A stretch of 64,000 nt of DNA. It comes from Termitidicoccus mucosus (GTDB lineage: Bacteria > Verrucomicrobiota > Verrucomicrobiia > Opitutales > Opitutaceae). Positions 9,807 to 21,600 of this stretch are shown here, piece after piece. Made by a program: the position numbers and the translations under genes. The stretch is from the NCBI RefSeq assembly GCF_038725785.1, contig NZ_CP109796.1:7006501-7070500 (forward strand), given 5' to 3'. Each line of letters begins with the position of its first letter. Positions within the stretch are counted from its first letter, which is position 1. Under the pieces are notes generated by a model, which did not search any database, was not told the DNA's origin, and saw only the letters and a program-made list of their open reading frames with translations.

Positions 9807-10620
9807 ACACAAATACTATCCATATCTGTTGTTCCTTGCGTGCGGCATTGGAACGATGTCCGGCCAAGTGGCTCGATACAATTTCGATACCATATATGAA
9901 ACAAGCAGAGGGGCGTGGGTCCCCAACATGGCGCGAGCAGAAGCGGACAAGGCGGAGACGGATGCGCTGGACCTGCTCATGTTTGATACGAATGACGGGC
10001 ATAAAAACTTGGTGAAGGCGAAAGGGGTGGGTGGAAAAGGGTTCGCGCTTGACCTCTCGTGCAACCTGCCGGGGGTGGAAAATGCCGCCAAGGCCCGGCG
10101 AACGTTGGCGACAAAAGAGAAGACCAGGGAGCAAAACTGTCTTACGCTCACGGGTTGGATCAAAAGCAGTGCGCCGATCAAGCCGGAAACCGTCCTGTTC
10201 GGGGGTTATCAGGGATCGATGAACAGCAACCTGTCCAGCGGATTCTGGCTCACCGCAGATGACGCTTCCAATCTGCATGTCAGCATACTTGGGGGTGACA
10301 TGGCGGTGCGCTCGGAAATCAATGACGAAAGAATTTCGAGGCAGGGCGAGTGGATTTTTTATGCGGTCTCATGGAGCGGCGAAACGGGAGTCTTTCAATG
10401 GTATCTCGGCGGTGAATCCACCAAGGCGGCACCCATTGCCGCCCAGGAGATTCCGGAGTCCATCGGCGTGAAGATTGCATTCAGGACCCTCCACATTGGA
10501 GCAAGCGTGGCCAACCATGCCGCATACTGCGGAGTTTTGGATGACATTCGACTATACGCGGAAACACTGACACCGGAACAGATTGAAGAGGTGCGCAGGT
10601 CCCAGCTTCAAGGCAAATAA
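9799..10620 (+). CDS. Exported LamG-domain protein 1
   Basis: 273 residues from the ATG at 9799, which overlaps the end of the hydrolase-like gene (ATGAGTAG), suggesting translational coupling. A short signal peptide ends near TMSGQ. The rest is one concanavalin/LamG fold: LTLTGWIKSS, the Trp-rich strand EWIFYAVSWSGETG, and the closing GVLDDIRLYAETLTPEQI. It is a paralogue of the next gene and probably binds carbohydrate outside the cytoplasm. Confidence 0.75.
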   Translation: MSRHKYYPYLLFLACGIGTMSGQVARYNFDTIYETSRGAWVPNMARAEADKAETDALDLLMFDTNDGHKNLVKAKGVGGKGFALDLSCNLPGVENAAKARRTLATKEKTREQNCLTLTGWIKSSAPIKPETVLFGGYQGSMNSNLSSGFWLTADDASNLHVSILGGDMAVRSEINDERISRQGEWIFYAVSWSGETGVFQWYLGGESTKAAPIAAQEIPESIGVKIAFRTLHIGASVANHAAYCGVLDDIRLYAETLTPEQIEEVRRSQLQGK

Positions 10621-10654
10621 AAACAGCCAAGTCAAAATCTACAAATAACATAAT

Positions 10655-11473
10655 ATGAAATCACGAGGCTCCTGCATACATGTATTTATTCTGGCCATTG
10701 CCCTGCCGGTTATCATGCCATCCACGCATGGCCAGGCCATTCGTTATACATTTGAGTCCCAATACGAGGTGGAAAGAAGTTGGTGGACCCGTAATAGCGG
10801 GACCGCAGGAACAACCATGCTGGATATCAATAGTTTTGATTTGAGAATGCACACGCCGGGCCGGAAAGACCGGGACCTGGCGAAAGCGGTGGGAGTTGGA
10901 GGGAGGGGGCTTGCGCTCGATTTTACCTGCAATGTCTCCGCAACGGAGCCTCCTGCCATTGCAATCCAAAGCAAGTCGGCGCTGGATGCGCCCATAACTG
11001 CGCTGACGCTTACGGGATGGATAAAGAACCCCGCCCCCATGTTGAAGAACACCACGCTGCTTCGAAGTCATACCGCCGCCAAGAACGGTGGGTATTGGCT
11101 CAGGATCACGGGCGAAAACAGCCTCGCCTTGGTACTTGGCGTGGGGGGGAACAACGTAACAACCCCCATTGATTCCGACAGGCTTGCGGTAATTGATAAA
11201 TGGATATTTTTTGCCGTGGCGTGGGACAGCCAAACTGGATTGGTCAGGTGGTATTTGGGTGACGAGGACGGCAATATTATTGAGCATGTTCCGGTCAGGG
11301 CCTTGGGCACAACCGGGCGCACACTAATGTCGGTGCCGGAAATTACACTTGGCCGCGGGAATTTTACGAGACCGGGTTTTGGGGGGCTTATGGATGATAT
11401 CCGGATATACGACAGCGCGCTCAATGACGTTGGGATAGCAAAAATCTGCAAGGAAGCGCTGGCAGACGACTAG
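10655..11473 (+). CDS. Exported LamG-domain protein 2
   Basis: 272 residues with an N-terminal signal peptide (VFILAIALPVIMPSTHG). It aligns throughout with the preceding protein: LTLTGWIKNPAP, KWIFFAVAWDSQTG and GLMDDIRIYDSALNDVGI. The pair looks like a tandem duplication. No Shine-Dalgarno sequence is visible upstream (AT-rich leader), as for several genes in this block. Confidence 0.75.
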   Translation: MKSRGSCIHVFILAIALPVIMPSTHGQAIRYTFESQYEVERSWWTRNSGTAGTTMLDINSFDLRMHTPGRKDRDLAKAVGVGGRGLALDFTCNVSATEPPAIAIQSKSALDAPITALTLTGWIKNPAPMLKNTTLLRSHTAAKNGGYWLRITGENSLALVLGVGGNNVTTPIDSDRLAVIDKWIFFAVAWDSQTGLVRWYLGDEDGNIIEHVPVRALGTTGRTLMSVPEITLGRGNFTRPGFGGLMDDIRIYDSALNDVGIAKICKEALADD

Positions 11474-11490
11474 CGGCGGAACGTTTCGCC

Positions 11491-12906
11491 ATGTCTCCAA
11501 CGTATTTTTTCAATGGCAACTTGCGCTGGGGTCTTTTTTGGGAGAATCCCAATTGCGCGGCAGCCTTTCTGGCGTGCGCGCTCGGATGGATATGGTGGCT
11601 GGAGTTTTTTGTGCAAGGCAAAGTCACAGGCCGCGCCAGAACCGGCATTGGCATTGCCTTGCTCCTGGTCGAATTGACGGCTTGGTTTCTGCTGGCAAAA
11701 ACCTATTCAAGGGGAGGCTTGGTTGCCGCCGTTTCAACCCTGCTGTTTTTCTTTGTGTTGCATGGATCAACGGGCATGGGACTGACACGCATCGTCCGGC
11801 ACATTGCGTTTCGGCTTACGGCCATCACGATACTCTGTCTGTCAGCGGGCTTTGCGGGCCGCATGTCACCCGGCTATATCGCCCGGGATGATTCCGTCTT
11901 GAACAGGATGGAACTGTGGCAAGGCGCGCTGGCAATGGTCGGCGATTCTCCATTCCGGGGCTGGGGCAATGGATTTAGCGGCATGGCGTATTCAAACTGG
12001 TATCAACCGCTGGATGCGACCGCGCGCCCCACGGGCATGGTGAACAGCTATCTGGAGGTAGCCGTGGAGCACGGAATCCACACTCTGTTTATCATAATCC
12101 TCTGCCTGTTCGTTTTATTCTCCATTGTTGCCGGGCGGCGGGACAAAAACTGGATCAAGGCTGCGGGAGCTTGTCTGGCGGCTTGGTGCGTGTCCAATAT
12201 TTGGAGCAGCCAGTGGAAGGAATGCACCCTTTGGATTCTCCCGGGTATTTCAATATTATGCATTTTGGCGGCGGGATGGCGCATGCGGGAATCAATGGGC
12301 AAAATGGCCGTCATTTCCTTGGGCGGTTCGCTGTTGGTGACCGCCCTCCTGCTTGGATTGGGCCGCGTTCTGGCAAACAAGAGGGCTTTTCGCGCCGTGC
12401 CGCTTTCTCAGTCCGATATTGTCGCCGTTTCCACGCGCAGCGCACGGATGCAGGCCGGCCCGCCCGGGTGCGAACTCTGGATCGACGGGGCCGTTTTTGG
12501 CAATTATTGGGGCAAAACACTCCGCTCCATTTTCCGTGACGCGCCCGTGGAAAATTTGATCGTTTACGCGCCATGGACGGGCAGGGAAAAGCGCATGGGC
12601 GATTCTCCTCGAATTTCCATATATTCGGGGTTTCAGGCGGAATTGATCGGCGACAAAAAAATTTCCGTCCGAAAAACAGTGATCCTGCATCCCATGTCGT
12701 ATCCTCCCGATTCCGGGATGGAGGCAATCAAATATCCGTCGGCGACCGTGTGTCTCCCCCAAATTGATGCTTCCTCATATGGCCTGCCTTGGCGTCATTG
12801 GGCGACCGAGACCGGCGCGAGTCTGGTTTACTCACCCCAAGGCGGGGTCATGGTTCAACCCGATGCCGATCCGAAATACTGGCTTTCCCTGTTCTACGAT
12901 GAATAA
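11491..12906 (+). CDS. O-antigen ligase-like membrane protein, N-terminally short
   Basis: 471 residues. The first 310 hold about seven hydrophobic membrane segments and the hallmarks of the Wzy/O-antigen ligase family: GLFWENPNCAAAFLA, the KTYSRGG motif, and GDSPFRGWGNGF. In typical members the NPN motif follows four or more membrane segments at about residue 120; here it is at residue 16, so the N-terminal third seems lost. The last 160 residues are a soluble, probably extracytoplasmic domain I do not recognise. It overlaps the next gene by 8 nt. Confidence 0.65.
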   Translation: MSPTYFFNGNLRWGLFWENPNCAAAFLACALGWIWWLEFFVQGKVTGRARTGIGIALLLVELTAWFLLAKTYSRGGLVAAVSTLLFFFVLHGSTGMGLTRIVRHIAFRLTAITILCLSAGFAGRMSPGYIARDDSVLNRMELWQGALAMVGDSPFRGWGNGFSGMAYSNWYQPLDATARPTGMVNSYLEVAVEHGIHTLFIIILCLFVLFSIVAGRRDKNWIKAAGACLAAWCVSNIWSSQWKECTLWILPGISILCILAAGWRMRESMGKMAVISLGGSLLVTALLLGLGRVLANKRAFRAVPLSQSDIVAVSTRSARMQAGPPGCELWIDGAVFGNYWGKTLRSIFRDAPVENLIVYAPWTGREKRMGDSPRISIYSGFQAELIGDKKISVRKTVILHPMSYPPDSGMEAIKYPSATVCLPQIDASSYGLPWRHWATETGASLVYSPQGGVMVQPDADPKYWLSLFYDE

Positions 12907-13879
12907 ACCCGGCATCCTGCTGTTCGTCTGCGCATGGTGCTGCGTTTCGCTTTGCGCCAGCGCAAGACCGCCGTTGATGGAAATCATGGAAAATCTCGGC
13001 AATATCGGCACGGATGGGCATCCGAATCTGTCATTTGATATTGTCGATACCTCCGAGGTTTCGGATCTCGCCCGCCTGGGCTTCGCATTCAAGCTGGTGC
13101 ATCGGGTGGCCGCGAGCCATGGCCGGTCGGCCAGAACCGAGTGGCAAATCCCCTGCTTGCGAACCACCGTGCATCTGGATGGCAAAGGGGATTTGATATG
13201 GATTGCACCAAGCGGGAGAATCGTGCGTTTTCGGAAATTTGAGGATGGATTTGCCAAGGGTAACGACGGCTCGGAGGCGAAGGCATCCGGGGAAAACGAA
13301 ATCGAAATCACCACGTCGTCGCAGGCCAGGTGGAAATATCGGGACGGTTTTATCGAAACGATATCGGACTGGAAAGGGATTTATGTTTTTACGACAGACC
13401 GCGAGTCGATCCTGTCAATTGTCCGGAAGGGGCACGACCGTGATGATCCCGTCCTTGAGGTGTTATATACGGACAAGGGATTGTTGTCCGGGGTGAGATT
13501 GTCTGGCGGAAAAACCAGCCGGTTTCGCTGGTCGCCAGATCATCGGCTGCTGGGCGTCGAAGGCCCTTCCGGGGAATTGAATTTTGAATATGAGAACGCG
13601 TTGCTGGCCAGTTGGCGGCTTGCAGATGGCCCGCTCAACACGCTGAAGTGGAAATGGCTCGAATCCATGCGACTGGTCGCATTTCAAAAACCTCCGGTGC
13701 TTTTGGCGGAAGATTCTTTTTATAATTACGAGTGGAACCGGCGCGATGGCATCGACATCCTTGTCATCCGCAGGAAAACAGGCTCTTTTTTAAGCGAGAC
13801 CCGGTTTGGCCCGGCGGGCATGGAACAACGAACCCCCTATGGAACCACAAGGTTTTCCTTCCCAAGGAGAAAAAATTGA
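12899..13879 (+). CDS. Exported RHS/YD-like protein
   Basis: 326 residues from the ATG at 12899, chosen because it overlaps the upstream stop and begins a signal peptide (MNKPGILLFVCAWCCVSLC). The body is rich in beta strands with YD/RHS-like turns (GPSGELNFEYENALLASW, FRWSPDHRLLGVEG), without the RHS C-terminal core. It may be a small sugar-binding or scaffolding relative of the large RHS protein downstream; this is inference from sequence style. Confidence 0.55.
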   Translation: MNKPGILLFVCAWCCVSLCASARPPLMEIMENLGNIGTDGHPNLSFDIVDTSEVSDLARLGFAFKLVHRVAASHGRSARTEWQIPCLRTTVHLDGKGDLIWIAPSGRIVRFRKFEDGFAKGNDGSEAKASGENEIEITTSSQARWKYRDGFIETISDWKGIYVFTTDRESILSIVRKGHDRDDPVLEVLYTDKGLLSGVRLSGGKTSRFRWSPDHRLLGVEGPSGELNFEYENALLASWRLADGPLNTLKWKWLESMRLVAFQKPPVLLAEDSFYNYEWNRRDGIDILVIRRKTGSFLSETRFGPAGMEQRTPYGTTRFSFPRRKN

Positions 13880-13945
13880 GCATACTAACCTGCCGAGCTG
13901 CAAAACACTTACCCTGAAATCCCAATTTGTAAAATCTCAACAGCC

Positions 13946-14626
13946 ATGAAAAATACCATTTTGCTGGTTCTAGCGTTAATTGCCGCCAATGCTGCGCATG
14001 CCGGCTTGGAGTGGAAACACAAGGAACTCTCCATCGAGGTGTCGTCGCGGCAAAGCGAGGTGGAGGTGTCGTTCCCCTTCAAGGTGACAGGGACGGTGCC
14101 GGTCGGAATCATATCAATGGACACCTCATGTTCGTGCATGACGCCCTCGCATATCGTTGGAGAGCACAAGCCCGGTGCCGAGGGCGTCTTGAAGGTGCGC
14201 TATGCGGTCGGAAACAACAAAGGCACGTCCATGGAAAAAATCACCGTGCATTCAACCGACCCCGACGCCCCGAAAACCGAACTTAGGCTGATAGTTTATG
14301 CGACCCTCACCTATCGGATCGAACCCAAGTATGCGTTTTGGACACCGGGAGCGCCCGCCGAGGCGAAGGATCTGTATTTTCTGGATGTGGCGACCAAAGG
14401 GCTGAAACCGTTGACGGTCTACTCGACCAGCACGAATTTTTCCGCCTCCATCATCCCCCAGGACACGGCGCACCGGTATGTCATCCGCATCCAGCCGGTT
14501 TCAACCGAAAAGCCCGAGGGTGCCCATATATACGTGGATGTTGACATGGGCGGCGGGCAGGTCGAGAAAACCAAGATATTGGTGGCCGTCAAAGACCCGA
14601 ACGAGAAAACAGTAAAAGTGCGGTAG
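13946..14626 (+). CDS. DUF1573 exported protein
   Basis: 226 residues with a clear signal peptide (MKNTILLVLALIAANAAHA). It has the DUF1573 pattern: an immunoglobulin-like strand set with the Cys motif SMDTSCSCMTPSH followed by KPGAEGVLKVRYAVGNNKG. DUF1573 proteins are common in Bacteroidota, Planctomycetota and Verrucomicrobiota, exported, of unknown function. It is separated from the previous gene by 66 nt. Confidence 0.8.
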   Translation: MKNTILLVLALIAANAAHAGLEWKHKELSIEVSSRQSEVEVSFPFKVTGTVPVGIISMDTSCSCMTPSHIVGEHKPGAEGVLKVRYAVGNNKGTSMEKITVHSTDPDAPKTELRLIVYATLTYRIEPKYAFWTPGAPAEAKDLYFLDVATKGLKPLTVYSTSTNFSASIIPQDTAHRYVIRIQPVSTEKPEGAHIYVDVDMGGGQVEKTKILVAVKDPNEKTVKVR

Positions 14627-14712
14627 CAAAGTGCCTTTTCGATTCTGCTTGACCCTGCAACGCCAAGTCTAACCAAATGACAATGTAATTTGTGCGAGAC
14701 GCCTCTTTCCCC

Positions 14713-15603
14713 ATGAAAACAAAGAAATTACATGCGATATCGTTTCTGATTGTGTTGGGAGTCCTTACGGTCCACGGAAGCGGTGACCCTGACCCCGTGC
14801 CGCTGAGCACAGGGTTCGAATCAGGGGAAGGATATGCAGCCGGTGACATTGACGGACAGCAGGGCTGGACAAGCACAGGCACGCACGCACGGGTTGTCAG
14901 TTCGCCCTCTGCGCCGGGATCGCAGGCGCTTGAGCTTGCGGGAGACGGAGACTCATGGGTGGCGCACCCGATTGGCATCCATTCCACCCCGGTGACCTGT
15001 GTCAGCCTCCTCATTGAGCCGGTTGCCGGCGCGAGCATGGCGCAGGGCACGCGTCTCGATATAGGCGGCGCTGGCATCGGCTTTGTGCGCGAGGGAGAGG
15101 GAGCGGTTGTGTGCGCATCCGTGCCAGGCAATGACGATGAACCGCAATGGCTGCCCGTCGGTCAGGCAATCCCGGTAAACGCGAACAACAGCCTCGGCTG
15201 GATGCATGTCGGGGTCCGTATTGACCGCGACGCATCGCTATGGGATCTGCGCTTGGACGGTTCGGTGGTGGCATCCGGCCTGCCCCTTGTATGCGGCAAT
15301 GTGGAAAATGCGCTCTTGATGATGTGCGCAGGAAGCAATGGCCCGGTGCTGGTGGATGATGTGATCGTGGGGCCGGAAAGCCCTGAAAGTTCGGCCAATG
15401 ACGCGCCCAACGTTTCCGGGCAGGCAATTTCTGCCGATGCGTCTCCTGCCGGGCAGGCGGGAGGCAATGCCACCTCGGATGGCGGGAACGCGAGTTCCAC
15501 GAATGTTCCATCGACCGCGACAAGCGCTCCCTCCGGCAACGGAAATGGACAGACTTCGCCGAACGCAGGCCAGTTCATGCTGTTTTCCCCCTGCGCGGGC
15601 TGA
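14713..15603 (+). CDS. Exported LamG-like protein with low-complexity tail
   Basis: 296 residues from the ATG at 14713, which starts a signal peptide (MKTKKLHAISFLIVLGVLTV); the frame is open further upstream, but that part is not signal-like. A concanavalin-like domain covers residues 25-215 (GFESGEGYAAGDIDGQQGW, NSLGWMHVGVRIDRDASLWD, VLVDDVIVGPE). It is followed by a 75-residue Ala/Ser/Asn/Gly-rich tail. It lies 95 nt before the large RHS protein and may act on the same surface structure. Confidence 0.65.
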   Translation: MKTKKLHAISFLIVLGVLTVHGSGDPDPVPLSTGFESGEGYAAGDIDGQQGWTSTGTHARVVSSPSAPGSQALELAGDGDSWVAHPIGIHSTPVTCVSLLIEPVAGASMAQGTRLDIGGAGIGFVREGEGAVVCASVPGNDDEPQWLPVGQAIPVNANNSLGWMHVGVRIDRDASLWDLRLDGSVVASGLPLVCGNVENALLMMCAGSNGPVLVDDVIVGPESPESSANDAPNVSGQAISADASPAGQAGGNATSDGGNASSTNVPSTATSAPSGNGNGQTSPNAGQFMLFSPCAG

Positions 15604-15698
15604 TCTAGCATGCGCGCATGCGTAGAAAAAGGCCCTTTTTGCGATCCGCTGTAAAAAAAGTATTCGCGCCAATTCCAGCACCAAGAAACGCACCCCAT

Positions 15699-18600
15699 AT
15701 GATTTTTAAAATTTTATCCCGCCTGCGTCCCTCCTCATTGATCTGCGCCGTGACGGCGGGCGGCCTCATGGCGATTTCCGCCTTCGGAACGGAGCCGGAG
15801 ATTGACCCTGACAGTGTGCCGATGGCCGGAGCCTCGCAAGGCCGGGAGTTTCCGCATAGCGTGGGCATTTATGTGTGGGCGGAGGCGCTGTCCGCCGGGG
15901 CCGGGACGGTGAGTCTGGATGCCCTGTCCGAGATTGTCCTGAAATTGCAGGAGGATGAAACCCGGCAGACGAACCTGACGCTGTCCGGGACGGCGACGGC
16001 GGCGGAGCAATGGGTGCCAACCTCGTCGCCGGTTTACCTGCCCGTCAGCACGGAGCAGGAGATTTCCTATCATGACATCGAGACATCCAATCTCGACAAA
16101 TTCCGCATCCATGTCTCGGCCCCTTCGGAATACGCGGTATATTTTTATAACGAGCAAACGCACTATTATCAGGAGACAGCGGCCTTTGAGGCCGACAACG
16201 GCACCGCTCAGGTGCTTTTCATGGTGAAGTTGAAGGGGGAGCGCGGGTTGCCCGCAGGCAAGGCGCTGGATATCCAGCCGGGCGAGTCCTCATTGCGCAT
16301 CGGCCTTGGCTTTTTGCCAAACGGCCAGTCGGCGGGATACCTGGACTTCAGCCCCACGGAAAAACTGGGCGTCCGTGATGTCATGGGGTCCATCCTCATG
16401 GACGGCACGGCGCAAGGCGGGCTGGCCCGGGGTGATTTCAAACTGGACCTGCCGGGGCGGATTTCGGCCCCGTTTTACTGCTTTCCAACCAGCGGGGACG
16501 TGAAGCTGGTCTTTGAGGAGTTCACTTCAATAGACGGACAGGAAAACCGGCGGTTGAAACAGGTGCTCACCCCGCAGGCGCTGGTGGACATCGTGCGCGA
16601 GAATGACGGCACGCAATACACGGTGAATTTTTATGACCCCGCCACGGTCTCGGCCAGCGGCGATGAATATGTGGCCAGCGGGGACCCGTTCGTGCATTAC
16701 GTCTTCGCCACAAGCTGGCAGGATGAGGACCAAGCGTGGAATTGGAACACCAGCATCACGCGCACCGAGGACGGTTTGGTGCAGGAGGCGTCGTTCAGCC
16801 AGGATTCCAGCTACAAGAGTTTCAGCCAAGTGTTCGTAGTCGATGAATCCTGCTACGATTACCCTGTTGAGGTATGCGAGACTTATGTGATCGACATGAC
16901 AGAGACGGTGATCGTAGTTACCACCGAATGCGAAACGGTTTGGGACGAGGTGCCCCACCAAATCTGCTATGGGCCGCTGACAGATGCGGACACAGGGGAA
17001 GTGGCTCAGGAGGGGTATTGTGAAGAATACATAGACTACGTGCCCCGGCAAGAATGCACCTTACACACCGAGGTATATACCTTTCCCTACTTCGAGGAAG
17101 AAACGGTTTGCGACACGTCGTGGGAGACGCATTGCGTTCCAATATATGGCACTGAGACGTATTCGATACCGCTTCCTCGCAGGACCGTCTTTGTGCAGGG
17201 TTTCAACGGGGCGCGCACGGAATACAGGGCGTCCAGTTACGAGGAACTGGCCGAGACGAATTTCAATGGCGATTCCTATCAAATGGCCCGCACCGCCTCC
17301 TCCACGCGACTGGTCGGGCGATACGGGGCGGCAAGAAGCAACTCCGCCCCCGCCTATATTTCCACGAAGGAAGTGGCCTTTCAATTCACGGGCAGCGTCA
17401 GCTCGCCCTCGGGTTTCCTGCCTAACTTGCAGTCCGGAAATTACGGACACCGGACGGACCGCCGTTATTATGACATCGACCTTGCCACGGGTGACATGTA
17501 TCCGGGCCGCTTGTTCTGGGAGGAGAATCCTGATCGTTCCTGGACGATGTTTGAATATTATCCGGATCAAGCGAAAAGAGGCTTGATCAGACGGGTCATC
17601 AAGCCGCATGGCGACACTGCGCGCCCCGGCGAGTTGCCCGACGACAATGCCGCCGGTTACGTCGGCTATCAGGTGAAAACCATCGATTACGCCGCCGATT
17701 GGGACGGCGCGGTGCACCTGCCCTCGGTCGAGGAGAACTGGGTCAATGGCATCCGCCTTTCCAGAACGGAGCACACGCACGAGGCGGCGGGCACCGTCAA
17801 CGGCCAGCCGATGTGGCAGACCACGACCGAGACATGGGCGGAAACATCTCCGACCCAAAAGCTCGTCAGCGTCAGCAAGGTTTACCAAGGCAAAAATATT
17901 GATCCGCTGTGGCGCGGCTTGCCGTATTCCGTGCAGGCCGCCGACGGCACAAAAACCGTCTTCGCCTACGATCGCGGCACGGTGGATGGGGAAGGTAATT
18001 TCACCGTCCTGTCCACCGGCGCGGCGTTCCGCGCCATCAGCGTGACCGGCCTCGCGCCAGCCTCCGGCGGCTCCACTGCGCTTGATGGCACGTCGCAGAC
18101 CATCGACGCCGTGGGCTTGGAAAACGGCCTGTCGCTGCGCATGGAAACCATCCGTGACGCGCGCGGGCTGGTGGTGCGCGTGAACAAGGCTGTCTACAAC
18201 AATGGCGCATGGGCGCCCATCGAGTGGGAAAAACGCTCCCACGATGTCGCGGGCAACCTGCTGCATGTCGAAAGCAGCAACGGCACCGCGATGGATTACG
18301 AATACACCGACATCAACGGAGGCGGCACCAATTACGCTTCCATCTCTTTCGCCAATGACGGCACGCATACCGGGCGTCTGCAATACAGCCGCGACGCCAG
18401 CGGCATCATCACCAAATACACCTATGGGAATTTTGGCCGGATCTCGGAGACGCTGCAACTGGCCATTCCCGCCGCTCCCGGTGCGCCGCAAAGCGGCATC
18501 GCCGCGTTGCGCACGGCCTACACCTACGATGCGGACGGACGCGTGACCGGCAAGGTGACCGGCCCGGCCAACGGCGAGCAGTTGGTCTCCACTTACACGT

Positions 18601-21600
18601 ATAATTTTGCCGGGCAATTGGCCTCGAAAACCGAGCAAGGGCTGACCACGACCTATGCCTACAACTCGTCCGGTGGCAAAATCCTCTCCATGACGGAAAC
18701 GCGCGGCGACGGTTCAACCGTGACCGTGGAAAACAACCGCGACGGCACCCCGAAATCGAAGACCGGCACGGCCATCGTCCCCGAATATTATACTTACGCC
18801 GTTGATGGCACGCGCATGCTAATCACCACCCGTTACGGCTCCGCGTCCAGCCCGCGCTGGAACAAGCAATGGAAAGACGGCCTTGGCCGGGTGACCAAGG
18901 AGCAAAAATCCACCTCCGCCGGTGCCGACTATACGGTGGAATACACCTATAACAACAAGGGCCAGCTTGCCTCCACCCAGCCCGCCGGACTGGCAGCCAC
19001 CACTTATGAGTATGATTCCTTCGGACGCCTGCGAGACACTTACACGGGCAGCCGCCACGAATCCGTCATCACCGATTACCGCCAGCGAACCAATGACACC
19101 GCGTGGTGGCGCTACGAGGAGACGCGCGCGCATCCCGACGGGAACACCATCGTGCCCACCAAGAAAACGTGGACGCGCCTCACCGGGCACTCATCCGTCG
19201 CGCTCCCGTCCGCGCCCGCCCTGACGCTCGCCGGCTCAGTGCTCGGCGAGGTTATCACCCAGGACTCGGCGGGCAACGAATCGCGCGGTCTCGTCCTCGT
19301 GCATCGCGACTCGGCGCGCCGTTTCAGCGTTTCCGTCAACCCGCTCGCCTCCTGCGCCGCCGTCGAGCTTTCCCTTGGCGGTCTCCCGGTCAAGGCGGTC
19401 AGTTCCGCCGGTGTGACGAGCGAGACCAGATACGACAGCCTGCACCGTCCGATTAAACAGATTGACCGAACCAGTCCTGACGGCGCGACGCCGCAGCATT
19501 TCACCTACGTGCCCGGCTCCACCCGGCCCTACGAGACCTTCAACGACTTGGGGCATCTCGTCTCGCGCAAATCCTACGATTCCGCCGGGCGGGTGGTTTC
19601 CGTGGCCAAGCCCATTGTCGCCTACACGGCGGCGGGCGCGCCCGCCGCCTATAATGCGGCCAGCGTCACTTACACTCATTATCATTATAATATCCGGGGA
19701 CAGCTTACCCATACATGGGGCGACGCCACCTACCCGGTGAAAAATGAATACAACGCGTATGGCGACCTGATCAAACAGCACACCTACCGCAGCTTCGTCG
19801 GCGTGGGGGCCGCAACCGGGTCGCCGGGCGGCGATCCCGAAAACTGGCCCGGCGCGGCCACCGCCGACACCACCGAATTTACCCGCAATTTGCAGGACGG
19901 CTCGCTGGCCGGGCGCACCGACGCCAAAAATAAAACCACCGGGTATACCTATAATATTCGCGGGCAGATCGCTACAATCACCTCACCCCGCAGCATCACC
20001 ACGACGCACACCTACGACACCAGCACCGGCGAATTGCTGACGGTTTCGCACAGCGACGGCACGCCGGGCACCGCCCATACTTACGATAATCTGGGCCGCG
20101 TGGCCACGGTGCAGGACGCCTCCGGCTACCGCACCTTCACCTATCGTCCCGGCGACTTGCGCCTGGCCTCCGAAAAATTGGGCTATAATGGCACGCCCAC
20201 CGCCGCCAGCGTGTATGGCTCCGACCTTGTGCTTGAGCAGGCGTATGGCGTGATGAACGGTGCCGCGTCGGTCAATCTCGGCGTGGAGTTGAAGTCCGGC
20301 CTGACCACGCATTACAGCTACCATTTCAGCGCGGATGCGGCCACCGGGCGGCTGGCCTCGCTGACCACCGACGCCGGCACCCACACCGTGGCGTATCAGG
20401 ACAACTCCGATCTCGTGCAGGCCGTGGCCAACGGCTCCTGGGGGCAGGCCCGCACGTTTGAGGCCCACCGCAACCTCGTCGCCAGCATGAATACTGTGGC
20501 CGGGCTGGACGACGTGGCACGGCAGACCTACCAGCACGACGCCTTGGGGCGTCGCTATCAGGTTGCGCAGGCCGGCCTTGTTTACCAACCCTATCTGAAC
20601 GCAGCCAATACCGGCGAGGAGCTTGTCACCGAGTATGCCTACGACGCCCGCTCGCAGTTGACCGCCTCGCGCGCCCGCACAGGCAATCCCGCCGACATGA
20701 CCGGTGCCGCGAACGTGCCGGGCCGCTCCTTTGCCTACACATATGACACGATGGGCAACCGCGTGACGGAAACCCTCAACGGCACGACCCACAATTACGG
20801 AACCAACGAGTTGAATCAATACACCGGACGCGCGACGGCGGCAATCGTGCCGGTGTCGGGCATGGCCCCGGAGGATGCCACGGTGACAATCAACAGTTCC
20901 ACGCTGGCGGCGAACGAGTTTTTGCAACGGTATTTTTACCGGGACATCGGGAAGTCGCCCATCGCGCCCGCCACCGTCGCCACGGGCGGGTTGCAAAGCG
21001 TGAACATAGCTGCGTCCGGCACCAGTGGCGGCGGTTGGTCGTATAATAATACCGTTCAGTTCTTCGTGCGTCCGACCGCCGAGAGTTTTTCCTACGACGA
21101 CGACGGAAACCTGACTTCGGACGGGTTGTGGGATTACGCCTACGACGCCAAAAACCAGTTGGTGCAGGTGGTCTCGAAATACGCCGACCAAACTGGCAAC
21201 CGGGTGGCGTTGCGCTTTGTATATGATTATCAGGGCCGCCGCGTGGCCAAGCGCGTCTATGATGCGAACCCCGCCGGCGGGGTGATTGACACCGCGCTGC
21301 GCTCCGAGCGGCTGTATATATATGACGGCTGGCTGCTCGCCGCCGAGTATGAGGTTGATCCCGGCACACAGGCGCGCACCCTTGTCCGCACCTACACGTG
21401 GGGACCGGACCTCGGCGGCGGCGACGGCATCGGCGGCTTGCTGGCGATCAAGGATCACCGCGCCGCGCACGCCGGCGTCTACCAAACCGCCTTCGACGGC
21501 AACGGCAACCTCGTGGCCTTGGTGCACCAGCTCACGCACGCGCTGGTCGCCGCCTATGAGTATGACGGCTTCGGCAACCTGCTGCGCTCCAACGGCGAAT

